DNA of 64,000 nucleotides from JBGAHD01 sp044226395 (GCA_044226395.1 JBGAHD010000003.1:806001-870000); one strand, 5' to 3'. Counted from the first letter of the stretch, positions 8,086 to 17,134 are shown. Made by a program: numbers and translations. The notes: generated by a model from the letters alone, not told the origin.

Positions 8086-8820
8086 ATGAAAGCCCGTGAA
8101 GATGCCAATGGCATGATCTTGTTGATCGAGGACAACCGCGGCATCGCCGAGATGGTCGGCGAGTTTCTGGAACGTCGCGGCTACGGCGTCGACTACGCGG
8201 CTGATGGCGTCACCGGTTTGCGGCTGGCGATGCAGAACAGCTACGACGTGATCGTGCTCGATCTGATGCTGCCCGGGCTCGATGGTCTGGAGTTGTGCCG
8301 CCGTCTGCGCCTGGAAGCCAAGCGCTCGACGCCGGTGTTGATGCTGACCGCGCGCGACACGCTCGAGGACAAGCTCAGCGGTCTCGATGCCGGCGCCGAC
8401 GACTATCTGGTTAAGCCCTTCGAGATTCGCGAGCTGGAAGCGCGCGTGCGCGCGCTGATTCGTCGCGATCGTCGTCAGGTCAGCGCCGAGACGCTGCGCG
8501 TGGGCGATCTGGTGCTCGACACCGCTTCGCTGCGCCTGAGTCGCGGCGGCAAGGAGCTGATGCTCTCCCCGATCGGTTTGAAGTTGCTGACGATCCTGAT
8601 GCGTGAATCGCCGCGCGTGGTCAGTCGTCGCGACATTGAGCGCGAAGTCTGGGGCGATCTGCTGCCCGATTCCGACACGCTGCGCAGTCATCTGTACAAC
8701 CTGCGTCGCGTCATCGACAAGCCGTTCGAGAAGCCGCTGCTGCACACGATCCACAGCGCCGGTTATCGCTTGGCCGATCTCGACGAGGATCTGCCCGGCG
8801 CGCGCGCGCGGACCGGCTGA
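8086..8820 (+). CDS. OmpR/PhoB family response regulator
   Basis: A 244-residue DNA-binding response regulator. The receiver domain carries the acidic pocket (LLIEDN), phospho-acceptor D59 (VIVLDLMLPG) and conserved K110 (YLVKPF). Residues about 140-232 form a winged helix (trans_reg_C) ending in HTIHSAGYRL. The partner histidine kinase follows after 12 bp. An internal ATG at residue 10 (MILLIEDN) is an alternative start; the first ATG is kept because it follows directly on the upstream non-coding region. The signal sensed is unknown. Confidence 0.93.
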   Translation: MKAREDANGMILLIEDNRGIAEMVGEFLERRGYGVDYAADGVTGLRLAMQNSYDVIVLDLMLPGLDGLELCRRLRLEAKRSTPVLMLTARDTLEDKLSGLDAGADDYLVKPFEIRELEARVRALIRRDRRQVSAETLRVGDLVLDTASLRLSRGGKELMLSPIGLKLLTILMRESPRVVSRRDIEREVWGDLLPDSDTLRSHLYNLRRVIDKPFEKPLLHTIHSAGYRLADLDEDLPGARARTG

Positions 8821-8832
8821 TCGCGCCGCCGC

Positions 8833-10179
8833 ATGAGTGAGTTACCCCTGCGCCGTCGGCGCGAGCAACCCCAGGGCTTGCGTGGCAAGCTCTGGATTGC
8901 GTTCGTGCTGCAACTGGCCGCGATCAGCGTCGCGACCTTGTTGTCGGTGTATGGCGCATGGATCGTGCTGCGCGATGTGCTGATCAATCGCGCGCTGCAG
9001 GACGAGTCCTCGCACTACTGGGAACGCGCCGCGCGCGATCCCGGCGCGCAGGTGCCCGATACCTACAACATGAGCGGCTACCTCGCGCGCGGCGGCGACA
9101 CCAGCACCGTGCCCGAGGTGTTGCGGCCGCTGCCGCTCGGCTATCACGCCGTGCATTTGGATCGGCGCGAAACTCTGGTCAATGTCTCCGATGCGCCGCG
9201 TGGCAAGGATCGCCTGTACCTTGTCTTTGAGCAGGAGCAGGTCGATCGCCTCGCGTTCTGGTTCGGCTTCGTGCCCTTGACCGTGGTGCTGGCGATCATC
9301 TACATCACCACGTGGTTGACGTATCGCGTATCGCGGCGCGCGGTGTCGCCGGTGATCTGGCTCGCCAATCAAGTGCGAAGCCTCGATCCGAAACACCCCA
9401 AGCTCGACAAGCTCGATCCCGCCAATCTGCCGGCCGATGCCGAGGGCGAAGTGGCCGTGCTCGCCGGCGCGATTCGCGGTTTCGCCTCGCGCCTGGAAGA
9501 GTTCGTCGAGCGCGAACGCAATTTCACCCGCGACGCCTCGCATGAACTGCGCAGCCCGCTGACCGTGATCAAGGTCGCCGCCGATGTGCTGCTATCGGAA
9601 GTTGAACTCGACCAGTTCGGCGAGCGCTCCGTGCAGCGCATCCGCCGCGCCACGCGCGACATGGAGTCGCTGATCGAAGCCTTCCTGATCCTCGCGCGCG
9701 AAGCCGACGTCGGCTTGCCCGAAGAGGACTTCGTCGTCAACGAACTCGTCGCCGAGGAAAAGGACAAGGCCCAGGCCTTCATCAGCGGCAAGGACGTGAG
9801 CGTGGAACTGGTCGAGTCCGGCCACTTCGCCCTGCACGCGCCGCCGCGCGTGGTCTCGGTGATGGTGTCGAACCTGCTGCGCAATGCTTGCCTGTACACC
9901 GAGCATGGCCGCGTGACCGTGACCGTCGGCAACGACTTCATCCGCGTCGACGACACTGGCGTGGGCATGAGCGAGGAAGACCTCGCGCACGCGTTCCAGC
10001 CCTTCTATCGCGCGTCGGGCAATCATCGCGGCGGTCACGGCGTGGGCCTGACCATCGTGCGCCGCCTGTCCGATCGCTTCGGCTGGCCAGTGGAACTGAC
10101 CAGTCGTCTGGGCGAGGGCACCTCGGCCACGATCCGCTTTCCGCATCCCTTGCCGGTGAATACCGTGCCGCGCGATTGA
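8833..10179 (+). CDS. Sensor histidine kinase (two transmembrane segments)
   Basis: A 448-residue inner-membrane kinase partnered with the preceding regulator. Transmembrane helices are near residues 19-46 and 138-160, enclosing a roughly 90-residue periplasmic sensor loop. A HAMP-like linker follows, then the H-box FTRDASHELRSPLTVIK with phospho-acceptor H237, N-box (MVSNLLRNACLY), G1 (VDDTGVGM) and G2 (HGVGLTIV). All catalytic boxes are intact. The periplasmic domain has no motif that I recognise. Confidence 0.93.
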   Translation: MSELPLRRRREQPQGLRGKLWIAFVLQLAAISVATLLSVYGAWIVLRDVLINRALQDESSHYWERAARDPGAQVPDTYNMSGYLARGGDTSTVPEVLRPLPLGYHAVHLDRRETLVNVSDAPRGKDRLYLVFEQEQVDRLAFWFGFVPLTVVLAIIYITTWLTYRVSRRAVSPVIWLANQVRSLDPKHPKLDKLDPANLPADAEGEVAVLAGAIRGFASRLEEFVERERNFTRDASHELRSPLTVIKVAADVLLSEVELDQFGERSVQRIRRATRDMESLIEAFLILAREADVGLPEEDFVVNELVAEEKDKAQAFISGKDVSVELVESGHFALHAPPRVVSVMVSNLLRNACLYTEHGRVTVTVGNDFIRVDDTGVGMSEEDLAHAFQPFYRASGNHRGGHGVGLTIVRRLSDRFGWPVELTSRLGEGTSATIRFPHPLPVNTVPRD

Positions 10180-10231
10180 CCGCGCGCTCGCTTGCGGCAA
10201 CACTCGTTCGCCGCTACCGCGAGGAATCGAC

Positions 10232-11218
10232 ATGCGCCTGCGTACCCTGTTCTTGATCGCCATCCTGTCTTGGATGCCCACGGCCTTCGCCGCGCGTTAC
10301 GTGCTGGCGGTGCATGGCGGCGCCGGTGCGCTCGCGCGCGAGGAGCTCAGCGCCGAGAAGGAAGCCGCGATCCGCGCCGACATCGAACGCGCGTTGCGCG
10401 CCGGTTACGCGGTGCTTCAACGCGATGGCAGCTCGCTTGACGCGGTCAGCAGCGCCGTGGTCATCCTCGAGGACTCGCCGCACTTCAACGCGGGCAAGGG
10501 CGCGGTGTTCAATGCCGCCGGCGTCAATGAACTTGATGCCTCGATCATGGATGGCGCCACGCGCAACGCCGGCGCGGTCGCGGGCTTGCATCGCATCAAG
10601 AATCCCATTCAACTCGCGCGCGCGGTGATGGAGAAATCCCCGCACGTGATGATGATCGGCGATGGCGCCGAAGCCTTCGCCAAGAGCATCGGCTTCGACT
10701 TCGTCGATCCGGCCTACTTCCGCACCGAAGAGCGCTGGCAGCAACTGCAGAAAGCGCAGGAAGAAGAGCGCAAGCAGCCGCAAGCGAAGCTGCCGTCGAC
10801 GACGTACTACGGCACGGTCGGCGCGGTCGCGATTGACCACAACGGTCACCTGGCGGCGGCGACGTCGACCGGTGGCATGACCAACAAGCGCTGGGGCCGC
10901 GTCGGCGATTCGCCGATCATCGGCGCCGGCACCTATGCGAACGATCAGTGCGCCGTGTCCGCGACGGGCTGGGGCGAGTTCTTCATCCGTCTGGCCGTGG
11001 CGCACGAAATCTGCGCGCGCGTGGCCTATCGCGGCGACAGCATCGCGCGCGCCGCGGGCGATGTGATCTTCAAGGACATCGCCAAGGCCGGCGCCGATGG
11101 CGGCGTGATCGCCATGGATGCCAAGGGCCGCGTGGCCATGCCGTTCAACTCGCTGGGCATGTATCGCGGCACGATCGACGCCGACGGCAAAGTCGAGATC
11201 GCCATCTATAAGGACTGA
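10232..11218 (+). CDS. Isoaspartyl peptidase/L-asparaginase (Ntn-hydrolase), exported
   Basis: A 328-residue plant-type asparaginase. It is made as a proenzyme that cleaves itself before T195 (TTYYG|TVGAVA), producing alpha and beta subunits with T195 as the nucleophile; the following ATSTGGMTNKRWGRVGDSPIIGAGTYA block supplies the substrate-binding residues. An N-terminal signal peptide (MRLRTLFLIAILSWMPTAFA) suggests a periplasmic enzyme that releases aspartate from isoaspartyl dipeptides or asparagine. A GAGGA ribosome binding site precedes the ATG. It lies 52 bp after the kinase gene and may be transcribed with it. Confidence 0.92.
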   Translation: MRLRTLFLIAILSWMPTAFAARYVLAVHGGAGALAREELSAEKEAAIRADIERALRAGYAVLQRDGSSLDAVSSAVVILEDSPHFNAGKGAVFNAAGVNELDASIMDGATRNAGAVAGLHRIKNPIQLARAVMEKSPHVMMIGDGAEAFAKSIGFDFVDPAYFRTEERWQQLQKAQEEERKQPQAKLPSTTYYGTVGAVAIDHNGHLAAATSTGGMTNKRWGRVGDSPIIGAGTYANDQCAVSATGWGEFFIRLAVAHEICARVAYRGDSIARAAGDVIFKDIAKAGADGGVIAMDAKGRVAMPFNSLGMYRGTIDADGKVEIAIYKD

Positions 11219-11303
11219 ACGCGCGATCTGGCGACGCGCCGTCGCCTTTCAAGGATGACGGCCGTCACTGGATTTCGCGGTTCGCGCACGCTGGAATTCG
11301 GCC

Positions 11304-11954
11304 ATGACCACTAGTGATCCACTCCCGCCATCGCCGTCCGGCGCGCCAGGCGAAGCGCGGCCAACGAAGTCCGCCGAAACACCCGTCGCGGCGGTGACGG
11401 GTGAGGTCGTCGTGGCCGCCGCGGACTCGCCGTCCTTTCCCGAGTCGCCCGTGTCGTCGACCGCGCCTGCTGGCGCGATCCAAGTCCACGACGGCCCGCG
11501 CGAGTTTCCGCTGCATCCCCAGCATGCGCGTCTGTGGTTTTGGCAATCGGTACTCACGGCAGCGGTGATCGCGCTGCCGAGCCTGATCGCGTTGAGCGTG
11601 CTGTTCCGCTGGAAGGGCAGTCTGCTCGCGATCGCGTTCGCCCTCCTGGTCGCGCGCTTGATGATCGCCTACGGTCACGCCTACGCGCGACGCTTTCGCT
11701 GCGCCTTGCTCGACGATGGCCTGCTGATCGAACAGGGGGTGTTCTGGCGTCGTCAGACCTTCGTGCCGCGCGCGCGCGTGCAGCACACGGACGTCGATCA
11801 AGGGCCGCTGGAACGCGCGCTCGGCATGGCCACGCTGAAAGTCTTCACCGCGGGCACGCACGAAGTGAAACTGCAGGTCGAAGGCATCGGTCGCGACAGC
11901 GCGCTGCAGTTGCGCGATGCCTTGCTGGCGCGTCACGGTCATGACGGTGTCTGA
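11304..11954 (+). CDS. Bacterial PH domain membrane protein (YdbS-like)
   Basis: A 216-residue protein with a low-complexity N-terminal tail (about 70 residues, Pro/Ser/Ala rich), two adjacent transmembrane helices near residues 78-118, then a bPH2 domain with the family pattern RFRCALLDDGLLIEQGVFWRRQTFVPRARVQHTDVDQGPLERALGMATLKVFTAG (quoted here only as its key features: L-x-x-x-G-V-F/W and R-V-Q-H-T-D). YdbS/YdbT pairs are membrane proteins of uncertain function, linked in Bacillus to bacteriocin resistance. The gene overlaps the YdbT-like gene by 14 bp, so they form an operon. Confidence 0.85.
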   Translation: MTTSDPLPPSPSGAPGEARPTKSAETPVAAVTGEVVVAAADSPSFPESPVSSTAPAGAIQVHDGPREFPLHPQHARLWFWQSVLTAAVIALPSLIALSVLFRWKGSLLAIAFALLVARLMIAYGHAYARRFRCALLDDGLLIEQGVFWRRQTFVPRARVQHTDVDQGPLERALGMATLKVFTAGTHEVKLQVEGIGRDSALQLRDALLARHGHDGV

Positions 11955-13515
11955 GCCCAGCCTCACGCCCACGCCGGGACCCACGCCCGATGGCGACCGA
12001 CGCCTGCACCCATGGTCGTGGCTGTTCGTGCTGCTCACGCGCATTCGGCCGTTCCTGTTGCCGGCGCTGCTGTTCTTGTTCCTGCGGCGGGGCAACAGTT
12101 GGGAACTGTGGGGCGCGGTCGGCGCGCTGGGTTTCGCGGTTTATTCGCTGATCTACAGTCTGGGTTTTCGCTACCGCATCGCGCGCGATGAGTTGATCGT
12201 GCGCGAAGGCCTGATCTCGCGCACCGAGCGCCACATTCCCTTCGCGCGCATCCAGAACATCGTGCAGAAGCGCAATGTGCTGCACCGCTGGTTCGGTGTC
12301 ACCGAGTTGCGTTTGGAATCGGCCGGTGGCAGCAAGCCCGAGGCGGTGATGAGCGTGATTCGTCACGACGAGGCCGAGCGGCTGGAAGCGGTATTGCGCG
12401 GTCATGTAGCGCCGGAGGCCGCGTCGATCGAAGGCGAAGCAACGCCCGCCACGCCGCGCGCGCGCGGCGAAACCTTGCTCACGCTCGACAACGCGGAATT
12501 GCTGCGCCTGGGCCTGCAATCGAACCGCGGCATGCTGCTGGTCGGCGCGGCGATGGCCTTCGTGGCGCAGCAGCAGCAAACCGACAAGTACATGTACTCC
12601 GAGATGTTCAAGCTCGCGCGGGTCGCCATGAGCTTCATCGATCATGCGCTGGCGGGTGTGTCCTCGGTGGCGCTCAGCGCGATGCTGCTGATCGGCACGG
12701 GAATGGTGCTGCTCAAGATCGCCTCGATCGTGATGACCTTCGTGAGCTATCACGGCTTTCGTCTTAGCCGCGATGGCGAGCGCGTGGCGACCGAGCAAGG
12801 TCTGTTCACGCGCACCCTGGCCAGCGCGCGCCGCGACAAGATTCAGCGCCTGATCGTCACCGAGTCGATGTTCGCGCGCTGGCTTGGTCGCCGCTCGCTC
12901 ACCTGCGAGATCGCCGCTGGACGCGCGAATGGCAACGAAGAACGTTCCGCCAAGCTCTCGGCCCTCGTGCCCATCGGCACGCCGACCTTGGTCGAATCAG
13001 TGATGCGTGATGTCTCGCCCTCGCTCGGTCTCGAAGGCCAGGCGTGGCGGCCGCTGCACCCGCGCGCGGCGGGGCGCGTGTTCAAGCCCATCGCCCTCGT
13101 CGCGTTCGTGCTTCTGCTGGCCTTCGCCAAGGTCACGACCTGGTGGGCGCTGAGCCTCGTGCCCTTGGTGCTGCTCTACTTGCATCGTTACGCGATCGGT
13201 TGGGCGCGCTTCGCGCGCTACGCCTACGACGGCCGCGTGCTCGCCTTCCGCGCCGGCTGGATTCGCTATCAATGGACCGTCGTCGCGCTCGGCAAGGGCC
13301 AGAACGTGATCTGGAATCAATCGCCCTTCGATCGTCGTCGCGGCATGGCCAGCGTGATCCTCGACACCGCGGGCGCGCAGAACGGCTTCAAGATGGAAAT
13401 TCCGTATCTGCCCGAGGCGGAAGCGCGCGAGCTCTTCGCGCGCTTGTCGCGCGAGTTGAGCGTGGAGACGCAGTCGGGCAACGCGGGACTTTCGCGCGGA
13501 GTCGCCGTGGCCTGA
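11941..13515 (+). CDS. Bacterial PH domain membrane protein (YdbT-like)
   Basis: A 524-residue membrane protein with repeated bPH2 domains. The first reads YRIARDELIVREGLISRTERHIPF followed by ARIQNIVQ, the second SRDGERVATEQGLFTRT with DKIQRLIV, and the third YDGRVLAFRAGWIRYQWTVV with GKGQNVI, each next to a pair of hydrophobic helices. Three copies and this length match YdbT. The ATG at 11941 overlaps the YdbS-like gene. It probably works in a complex with that protein in the inner membrane; the molecular function is not established. Confidence 0.87.
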   Translation: MTVSEPSLTPTPGPTPDGDRRLHPWSWLFVLLTRIRPFLLPALLFLFLRRGNSWELWGAVGALGFAVYSLIYSLGFRYRIARDELIVREGLISRTERHIPFARIQNIVQKRNVLHRWFGVTELRLESAGGSKPEAVMSVIRHDEAERLEAVLRGHVAPEAASIEGEATPATPRARGETLLTLDNAELLRLGLQSNRGMLLVGAAMAFVAQQQQTDKYMYSEMFKLARVAMSFIDHALAGVSSVALSAMLLIGTGMVLLKIASIVMTFVSYHGFRLSRDGERVATEQGLFTRTLASARRDKIQRLIVTESMFARWLGRRSLTCEIAAGRANGNEERSAKLSALVPIGTPTLVESVMRDVSPSLGLEGQAWRPLHPRAAGRVFKPIALVAFVLLLAFAKVTTWWALSLVPLVLLYLHRYAIGWARFARYAYDGRVLAFRAGWIRYQWTVVALGKGQNVIWNQSPFDRRRGMASVILDTAGAQNGFKMEIPYLPEAEARELFARLSRELSVETQSGNAGLSRGVAVA

Positions 13516-13575
13516 TCGCGCGCCTGGCGGCGCGTCCAGGGGCTGGCTTTCCGCGCTTCGACACGAGACTTGAAC

Positions 13576-13597
13576 TATATCGGATGACGATATATCG
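13576..13597. promoter_or_regulatory. Candidate PadR operator: overlapping inverted repeats
   Basis: TATATCG at 13576-13582 and CGATATA at 13588-13594 form a perfect 7-bp inverted repeat with a 5-bp spacer, and CGATATATCG at 13588-13597 is itself a palindrome. The element lies 40-60 bp before the padR start in otherwise GC-rich DNA, where such an AT-rich patch could also serve as promoter. Autorepression by the PadR protein is the natural inference. Confidence 0.5.
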
Positions 13598-13637
13598 TCT
13601 GCCGAAATAGCGGCCTGGCGTCGCGTCGGAGAAGCCC

Positions 13638-13976
13638 ATGGCGTTGTCGTCGAAGCAGCCCGCGCCCGCGCCGCTGAGCCCCGCCGCCCATCACATTCTG
13701 CTGGCCTTGCTCGATGGGCCGGCGCACGGCTATGCGCTAATGCAGCAGGTCGCGGAGATTTCCGGCGGTTCGGTGCGTCTCGGCCCGGCCACGCTCTATG
13801 GCGCGATCAAGCGCTTGCTTGCCGATGGTCTGATCGAGGAGGTCGACGGCCCTGCCGATGAGGTCACCGACGAGCGCCGTCGCTACTACCGCACGACGCG
13901 CGACGGCGTGCGCGTGGTGCGCGAGGAACTGGCGCGCATGGAAAGGCTGGTGCGCTTCGTGCGCGCGCGGACTTGA
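13638..13976 (+). CDS. PadR family transcriptional regulator
   Basis: A 112-residue winged-helix regulator. The PadR core is clear: ILLALLDGPAHGYALMQQV, then SGGSVRLGPATLYGAIKRLLADGLIEE and a wing RRRYYRTTRDGVRVVREEL. It follows a GGAG ribosome binding site. PadR proteins of this short type usually repress their own gene and an adjacent membrane protein gene; here the next gene starts 10 bp downstream and encodes such a protein. The inverted repeat just upstream is the probable binding site. Confidence 0.92.
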   Translation: MALSSKQPAPAPLSPAAHHILLALLDGPAHGYALMQQVAEISGGSVRLGPATLYGAIKRLLADGLIEEVDGPADEVTDERRRYYRTTRDGVRVVREELARMERLVRFVRART

Positions 13977-13986
13977 GGGCTCGACC

Positions 13987-15369
13987 ATGAATCACGAACG
14001 CTGGCCATGGTGGTTGCGCCTCGTCGACGCGTTGTACGCGGCAATGCTGCTGGTGTATCCCCGCGAGTTTCGTCGCGAGTTCGGCGAGGAGATGCGGCGC
14101 ACCTTGCGCGAGCAGTGTCGCGACTTGGCCCGTGCCTCGTGGCGAGTCCGAACGCTCGCGCTGATCGACACCCTCGGTGACTGGGGGCGCGGCATCGGGA
14201 ACGAGCATTGGCTGGCGTGGCGCGAGCGGGGATTTTCGCGACTTTCGTTGTTGTGGTTGTTCCTGTTCATGACCGGCGCGATGTGGTTTCTGCGCGCGCC
14301 GGTGCAACTGGCGATCGAGGACTACGTGCGAGCCGCGCCGGAACGGAAGATCGCGCGGGACATGGCGTCATACCTCGACAGCGAGCGCCGAGCGGCCGCG
14401 CGCCTCGTGGCGCGTGGGGATCCGACTTCCCACGTGCTTGCGGGGCTGTTCTATCGCGATGTCGCTACCGATGAGTCGCACCGATTTTCCCGTGCCGGCA
14501 TGCATCCTCCCGGCGATGCGGCGCAGTTGCTGGCGCAAGCCGACGCGTCATTCGAGCATGCTTGGCACGCCAGGGAACTCAATTCGGCGACGCTTTGGTT
14601 CATGGCGACACGCTGCGACCCCGGTTCGGCTTGCGATCCTGTCCGTGCCTTGCGTGTGCTCGCATCGCGTGAACCGGGCAATGCGGCGGTCCTGCGGCTT
14701 GTACTCGCGACCGCGCTGAGGGCTGGCGATGAGTCACTGGCGCGACAGACACTGGCCGAGATGGCGCGAGCAACTCGCGCGAATTCGTTCCCGGGAATGC
14801 GCTTGGGCTTGTTCGCCGATCGCATGGATGTTCTGGCGGATCGCGATCTTCGTCAATCGATGAGCGATTGGTCTGGCATGGACGCGGCCGCGCGGCCGCG
14901 ATCGCTCGAACGCACCATGGCAATGTGGTTCTCGCAGGGCTTTGGCGTGGCCTTGGACGTGGAGTCCACGTCGACCTACTGCCGGCCAGAATCGCCGGGA
15001 TCTACTTCGCGCCGGGAGGACTGTCTGGCAATGGCGCGCGTGTTCGCCGAGCGGGGCTCCCGCTTCACCGAGCGCACCTTCGGCTGCTACTTGCAACTGT
15101 TGTGGCTCGCCGGCACGCCCGACGCGGTTCGACCGCTGGCGCAATTGAGGTACTTGATGTGGCTGTCCGGGGCACGCGATCGTGTGTTCAAGGACAAATC
15201 GCTCGATGTCGCGCGGGTCGAGGTGCTTACCGGCGTGTGGGTTGCCGCGCTGCGCGAGTCCGACAATGAGATCGACGCCGCCGAAGCGCTTCTGCGCGCC
15301 GCGGGACGCTCACTCGATCCGTCTGTGGATGATGACGGCGGGTGGCCGACGAATTCATCGACGCTCTAA
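13987..15369 (+). CDS. Membrane protein with permease-prefix-like N-terminus, PadR-linked
   Basis: A 460-residue protein. Its first 50 residues (LVYPREFRREFGEEMRRTLREQ) resemble the helical prefix that precedes ABC-type MacB-like permeases controlled by PadR regulators. Here no permease follows: one transmembrane helix near residues 82-105 is followed by about 350 residues rich in Ala, Arg and Leu with a helical, TPR-like look and six cysteines. The ATG at 13987 lies 10 bp after padR. The role is unknown; the prefix suggests regulation by, or derivation from, a PadR-permease cassette. Confidence 0.65.
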   Translation: MNHERWPWWLRLVDALYAAMLLVYPREFRREFGEEMRRTLREQCRDLARASWRVRTLALIDTLGDWGRGIGNEHWLAWRERGFSRLSLLWLFLFMTGAMWFLRAPVQLAIEDYVRAAPERKIARDMASYLDSERRAAARLVARGDPTSHVLAGLFYRDVATDESHRFSRAGMHPPGDAAQLLAQADASFEHAWHARELNSATLWFMATRCDPGSACDPVRALRVLASREPGNAAVLRLVLATALRAGDESLARQTLAEMARATRANSFPGMRLGLFADRMDVLADRDLRQSMSDWSGMDAAARPRSLERTMAMWFSQGFGVALDVESTSTYCRPESPGSTSRREDCLAMARVFAERGSRFTERTFGCYLQLLWLAGTPDAVRPLAQLRYLMWLSGARDRVFKDKSLDVARVEVLTGVWVAALRESDNEIDAAEALLRAAGRSLDPSVDDDGGWPTNSSTL

Positions 15370-15375
15370 CGACAA

Positions 15376-15395
15376 CGGCGGGCCGAAGCCCGCCG
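15376..15395. terminator. GC hairpin between convergent genes
   Basis: CGGCGGGC, loop CGAA, GCCCGCCG: a perfect 8-bp stem with a tetraloop located between the stop codons of two convergent genes. There is no T-run, so as an intrinsic terminator it is weak; it begins with the same CGACAACGGCGG string as the stronger hairpin at 28169. Confidence 0.45.
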
Positions 15396-15425
15396 CCATA
15401 GTCACTCACGAAGAATTCGTCGCGC

Positions 15426-16430
15426 TTAGAACCCGCGATCCCCGCTGAGAATGCCGCCCAGCCCACCGAGCACCGAGCCTTCTTCCTTGCCACCGCCGCG
15501 CTGATACGCCGCCGCGAACATGCGGCCGGCCATGCGCGAGAAGGGCAGGGATTGCAGCCAGACGTGGCCGGGGCCGGTGAGTTCGGCCAGGAACAGGCCT
15601 TCGCCGCCGAATAGCACGCTCTTGACGCCGCCGACGGGCTTGACGTCGAAGCTCACGTCCTGGGTCAGCGCGACCACGCAGCCGGTGTCGACTTGCAGTT
15701 TCTCGCCGGCGGCGAGTTGTTTCTCGACGATGGTGCCGCCGGCGTGCACGAACACCAGGCCGTCGCCTTCGAGCTTTTGCATGATGAAGCCTTCGCCGCC
15801 GAACAGTGCGGTGAGGATTTTCTTCTGGAAATACAGGCCGATCTGCACGCCGCGCGCGGCGCACAGGAACGAATCCTTCTGGCAGATGATGCGGCCGCCG
15901 TAGTTGGTCAGCGACAGCGGGATGATGGTGCCCGGATACGGCGCGGCGAAGGCGACCTTGGCCTTGCCGGCGGTGCCCGTGTGCGTGAACACGGTGGTGA
16001 ACAGACTTTCGCCCGTGATCACGCGCTTGCCCGCGCCGACCAGCTTGTCGAAGAAGCTGCCGCCTTGGCCCGAGTGCGAGCCATCGCCGAAGATGGTTTC
16101 GAGCTGGACAGTGTTTTCCTTGTACATCATCGCGCCGGCTTCGGCGACGACGCTTTCGGACGGATCGAGTTCGACTTCGACGAACTGCATGTCTTCGCCG
16201 AAGATCTGATAGTCGATCACGTCGGCGCTGCGCATGCTCTGCGGCGGCGGACCCACGGTCGCGGGCACGCCGGCGCCGTTGAGTTCGGCGCAATGCGCGA
16301 TCTGCACCCATTCGGCGAAGCCCGCGCGCCAGCAAAAGCCATTGGGATTTTGCTTGGCCTGCGCTTGCGCGGCGGCCAGATCGAGCGGGCCGACTTGCTG
16401 ACCGTTGTAACTCAGATACCACTGATGCAT
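15426..16430 (-). CDS. GYF_2 domain plus AIM24/TIGR00266 family protein
   Basis: A 334-residue protein. Residues about 1-50 form a GYF_2-like domain (MHQWYLSYNGQQVGPLDLAAAQ), often a peptide-binding module in bacterial membrane or secretion-related proteins. Residues about 90-310 are the AIM24/TIGR00266 beta-sandwich (VEVELDPSESVVAEAGAMMYK, GKAKVAFAAPYPGTIIPLSL, GGEGFIMQKLEGDGLVFVHAGG). The function of this bacterial family is not established. AGGAG precedes the ATG by 7 bp. The DUF533-like gene lies 32 bp upstream on the same strand, so the two are probably co-transcribed. Confidence 0.88.
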   Translation of the reverse strand: MHQWYLSYNGQQVGPLDLAAAQAQAKQNPNGFCWRAGFAEWVQIAHCAELNGAGVPATVGPPPQSMRSADVIDYQIFGEDMQFVEVELDPSESVVAEAGAMMYKENTVQLETIFGDGSHSGQGGSFFDKLVGAGKRVITGESLFTTVFTHTGTAGKAKVAFAAPYPGTIIPLSLTNYGGRIICQKDSFLCAARGVQIGLYFQKKILTALFGGEGFIMQKLEGDGLVFVHAGGTIVEKQLAAGEKLQVDTGCVVALTQDVSFDVKPVGGVKSVLFGGEGLFLAELTGPGHVWLQSLPFSRMAGRMFAAAYQRGGGKEEGSVLGGLGGILSGDRGF

Positions 16431-16462
16431 GGCGTGACTCCTGAAGGGTGGCGTGGCGGGGC

Positions 16463-17134
16463 TCAGGCCATGCCGAGCTGCTGGTGAATGTTCTGGCGCG
16501 TGGCGTCGTCGATGCCCAGCGCCGCCGCGAGACGGCCAAGATAGCGCTGTTCGGCCTCGGTGTCGGGGCTGATCGCGATCAGCGAGGCCGCGTACAGATC
16601 GGGCGCGAGTTCGGGGCGCGATTGGCCGATGATGTACTCGAGCCGGCGCGGCGCGGCGAGTTCGCGTTCGAGGAAGGCGCGCGATTCGGCGTCGAGGCCG
16701 GCCTCGTCGGCGCGGCGCAGGATGTTGCCGCGCTCGATCTCGTCGATCTGGCCGTCGGCGGCGGCCGCGGCGATCATGGCCTGCACCATTAGCACCATGT
16801 CGGCCTGACGTTGGTCGGTCGGCGGCGCGGCGGTCGATGTCGCCGCGGGCGGCGGCGGTGGCGGCGCGGCGCGCGTGGCCATCGGCGGCGGAGGCGGCGG
16901 TGGCATGGTCGCGGTGCCCGTCGCGGGCGCGGCGGTGTTCTTGTTGCCGGCGTAGTGTTCGTACGCGGCGATGGCGATGCCGATCAAGCCGACGCCGAGT
17001 TGCGCCTTGCCGGCGATGTCGCCGGTGGCGAAGACCGAGTTCTCGCGTCGACGCCGACGACTGCCGCCACCACCGAGCGCGCCACCCAGGGCGCCGCCGA
17101 TCATCTTGCCGAGTAGCTGTTCGGGGTCGAACAT
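16463..17134 (-). CDS. DUF533/TerB-like tellurite-resistance-fold protein
   Basis: A 223-residue protein in three parts: a Gly-rich N-terminus with a hydrophobic segment (MIGGALGGALGGGG, then AQLGVGLIGIAIAAYEHYAG), a Pro/Ala linker with two runs of prolines, and a C-terminal all-helical DUF533/TerB-like domain (MVQAMIAAAAADGQIDEIE... acidic). The architecture matches YebE-type inner-membrane proteins. The function is unknown; pairing with the AIM24 gene suggests they act together at the membrane. Confidence 0.85.
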   Translation of the reverse strand: MFDPEQLLGKMIGGALGGALGGGGSRRRRRENSVFATGDIAGKAQLGVGLIGIAIAAYEHYAGNKNTAAPATGTATMPPPPPPPMATRAAPPPPPPAATSTAAPPTDQRQADMVLMVQAMIAAAAADGQIDEIERGNILRRADEAGLDAESRAFLERELAAPRRLEYIIGQSRPELAPDLYAASLIAISPDTEAEQRYLGRLAAALGIDDATRQNIHQQLGMA

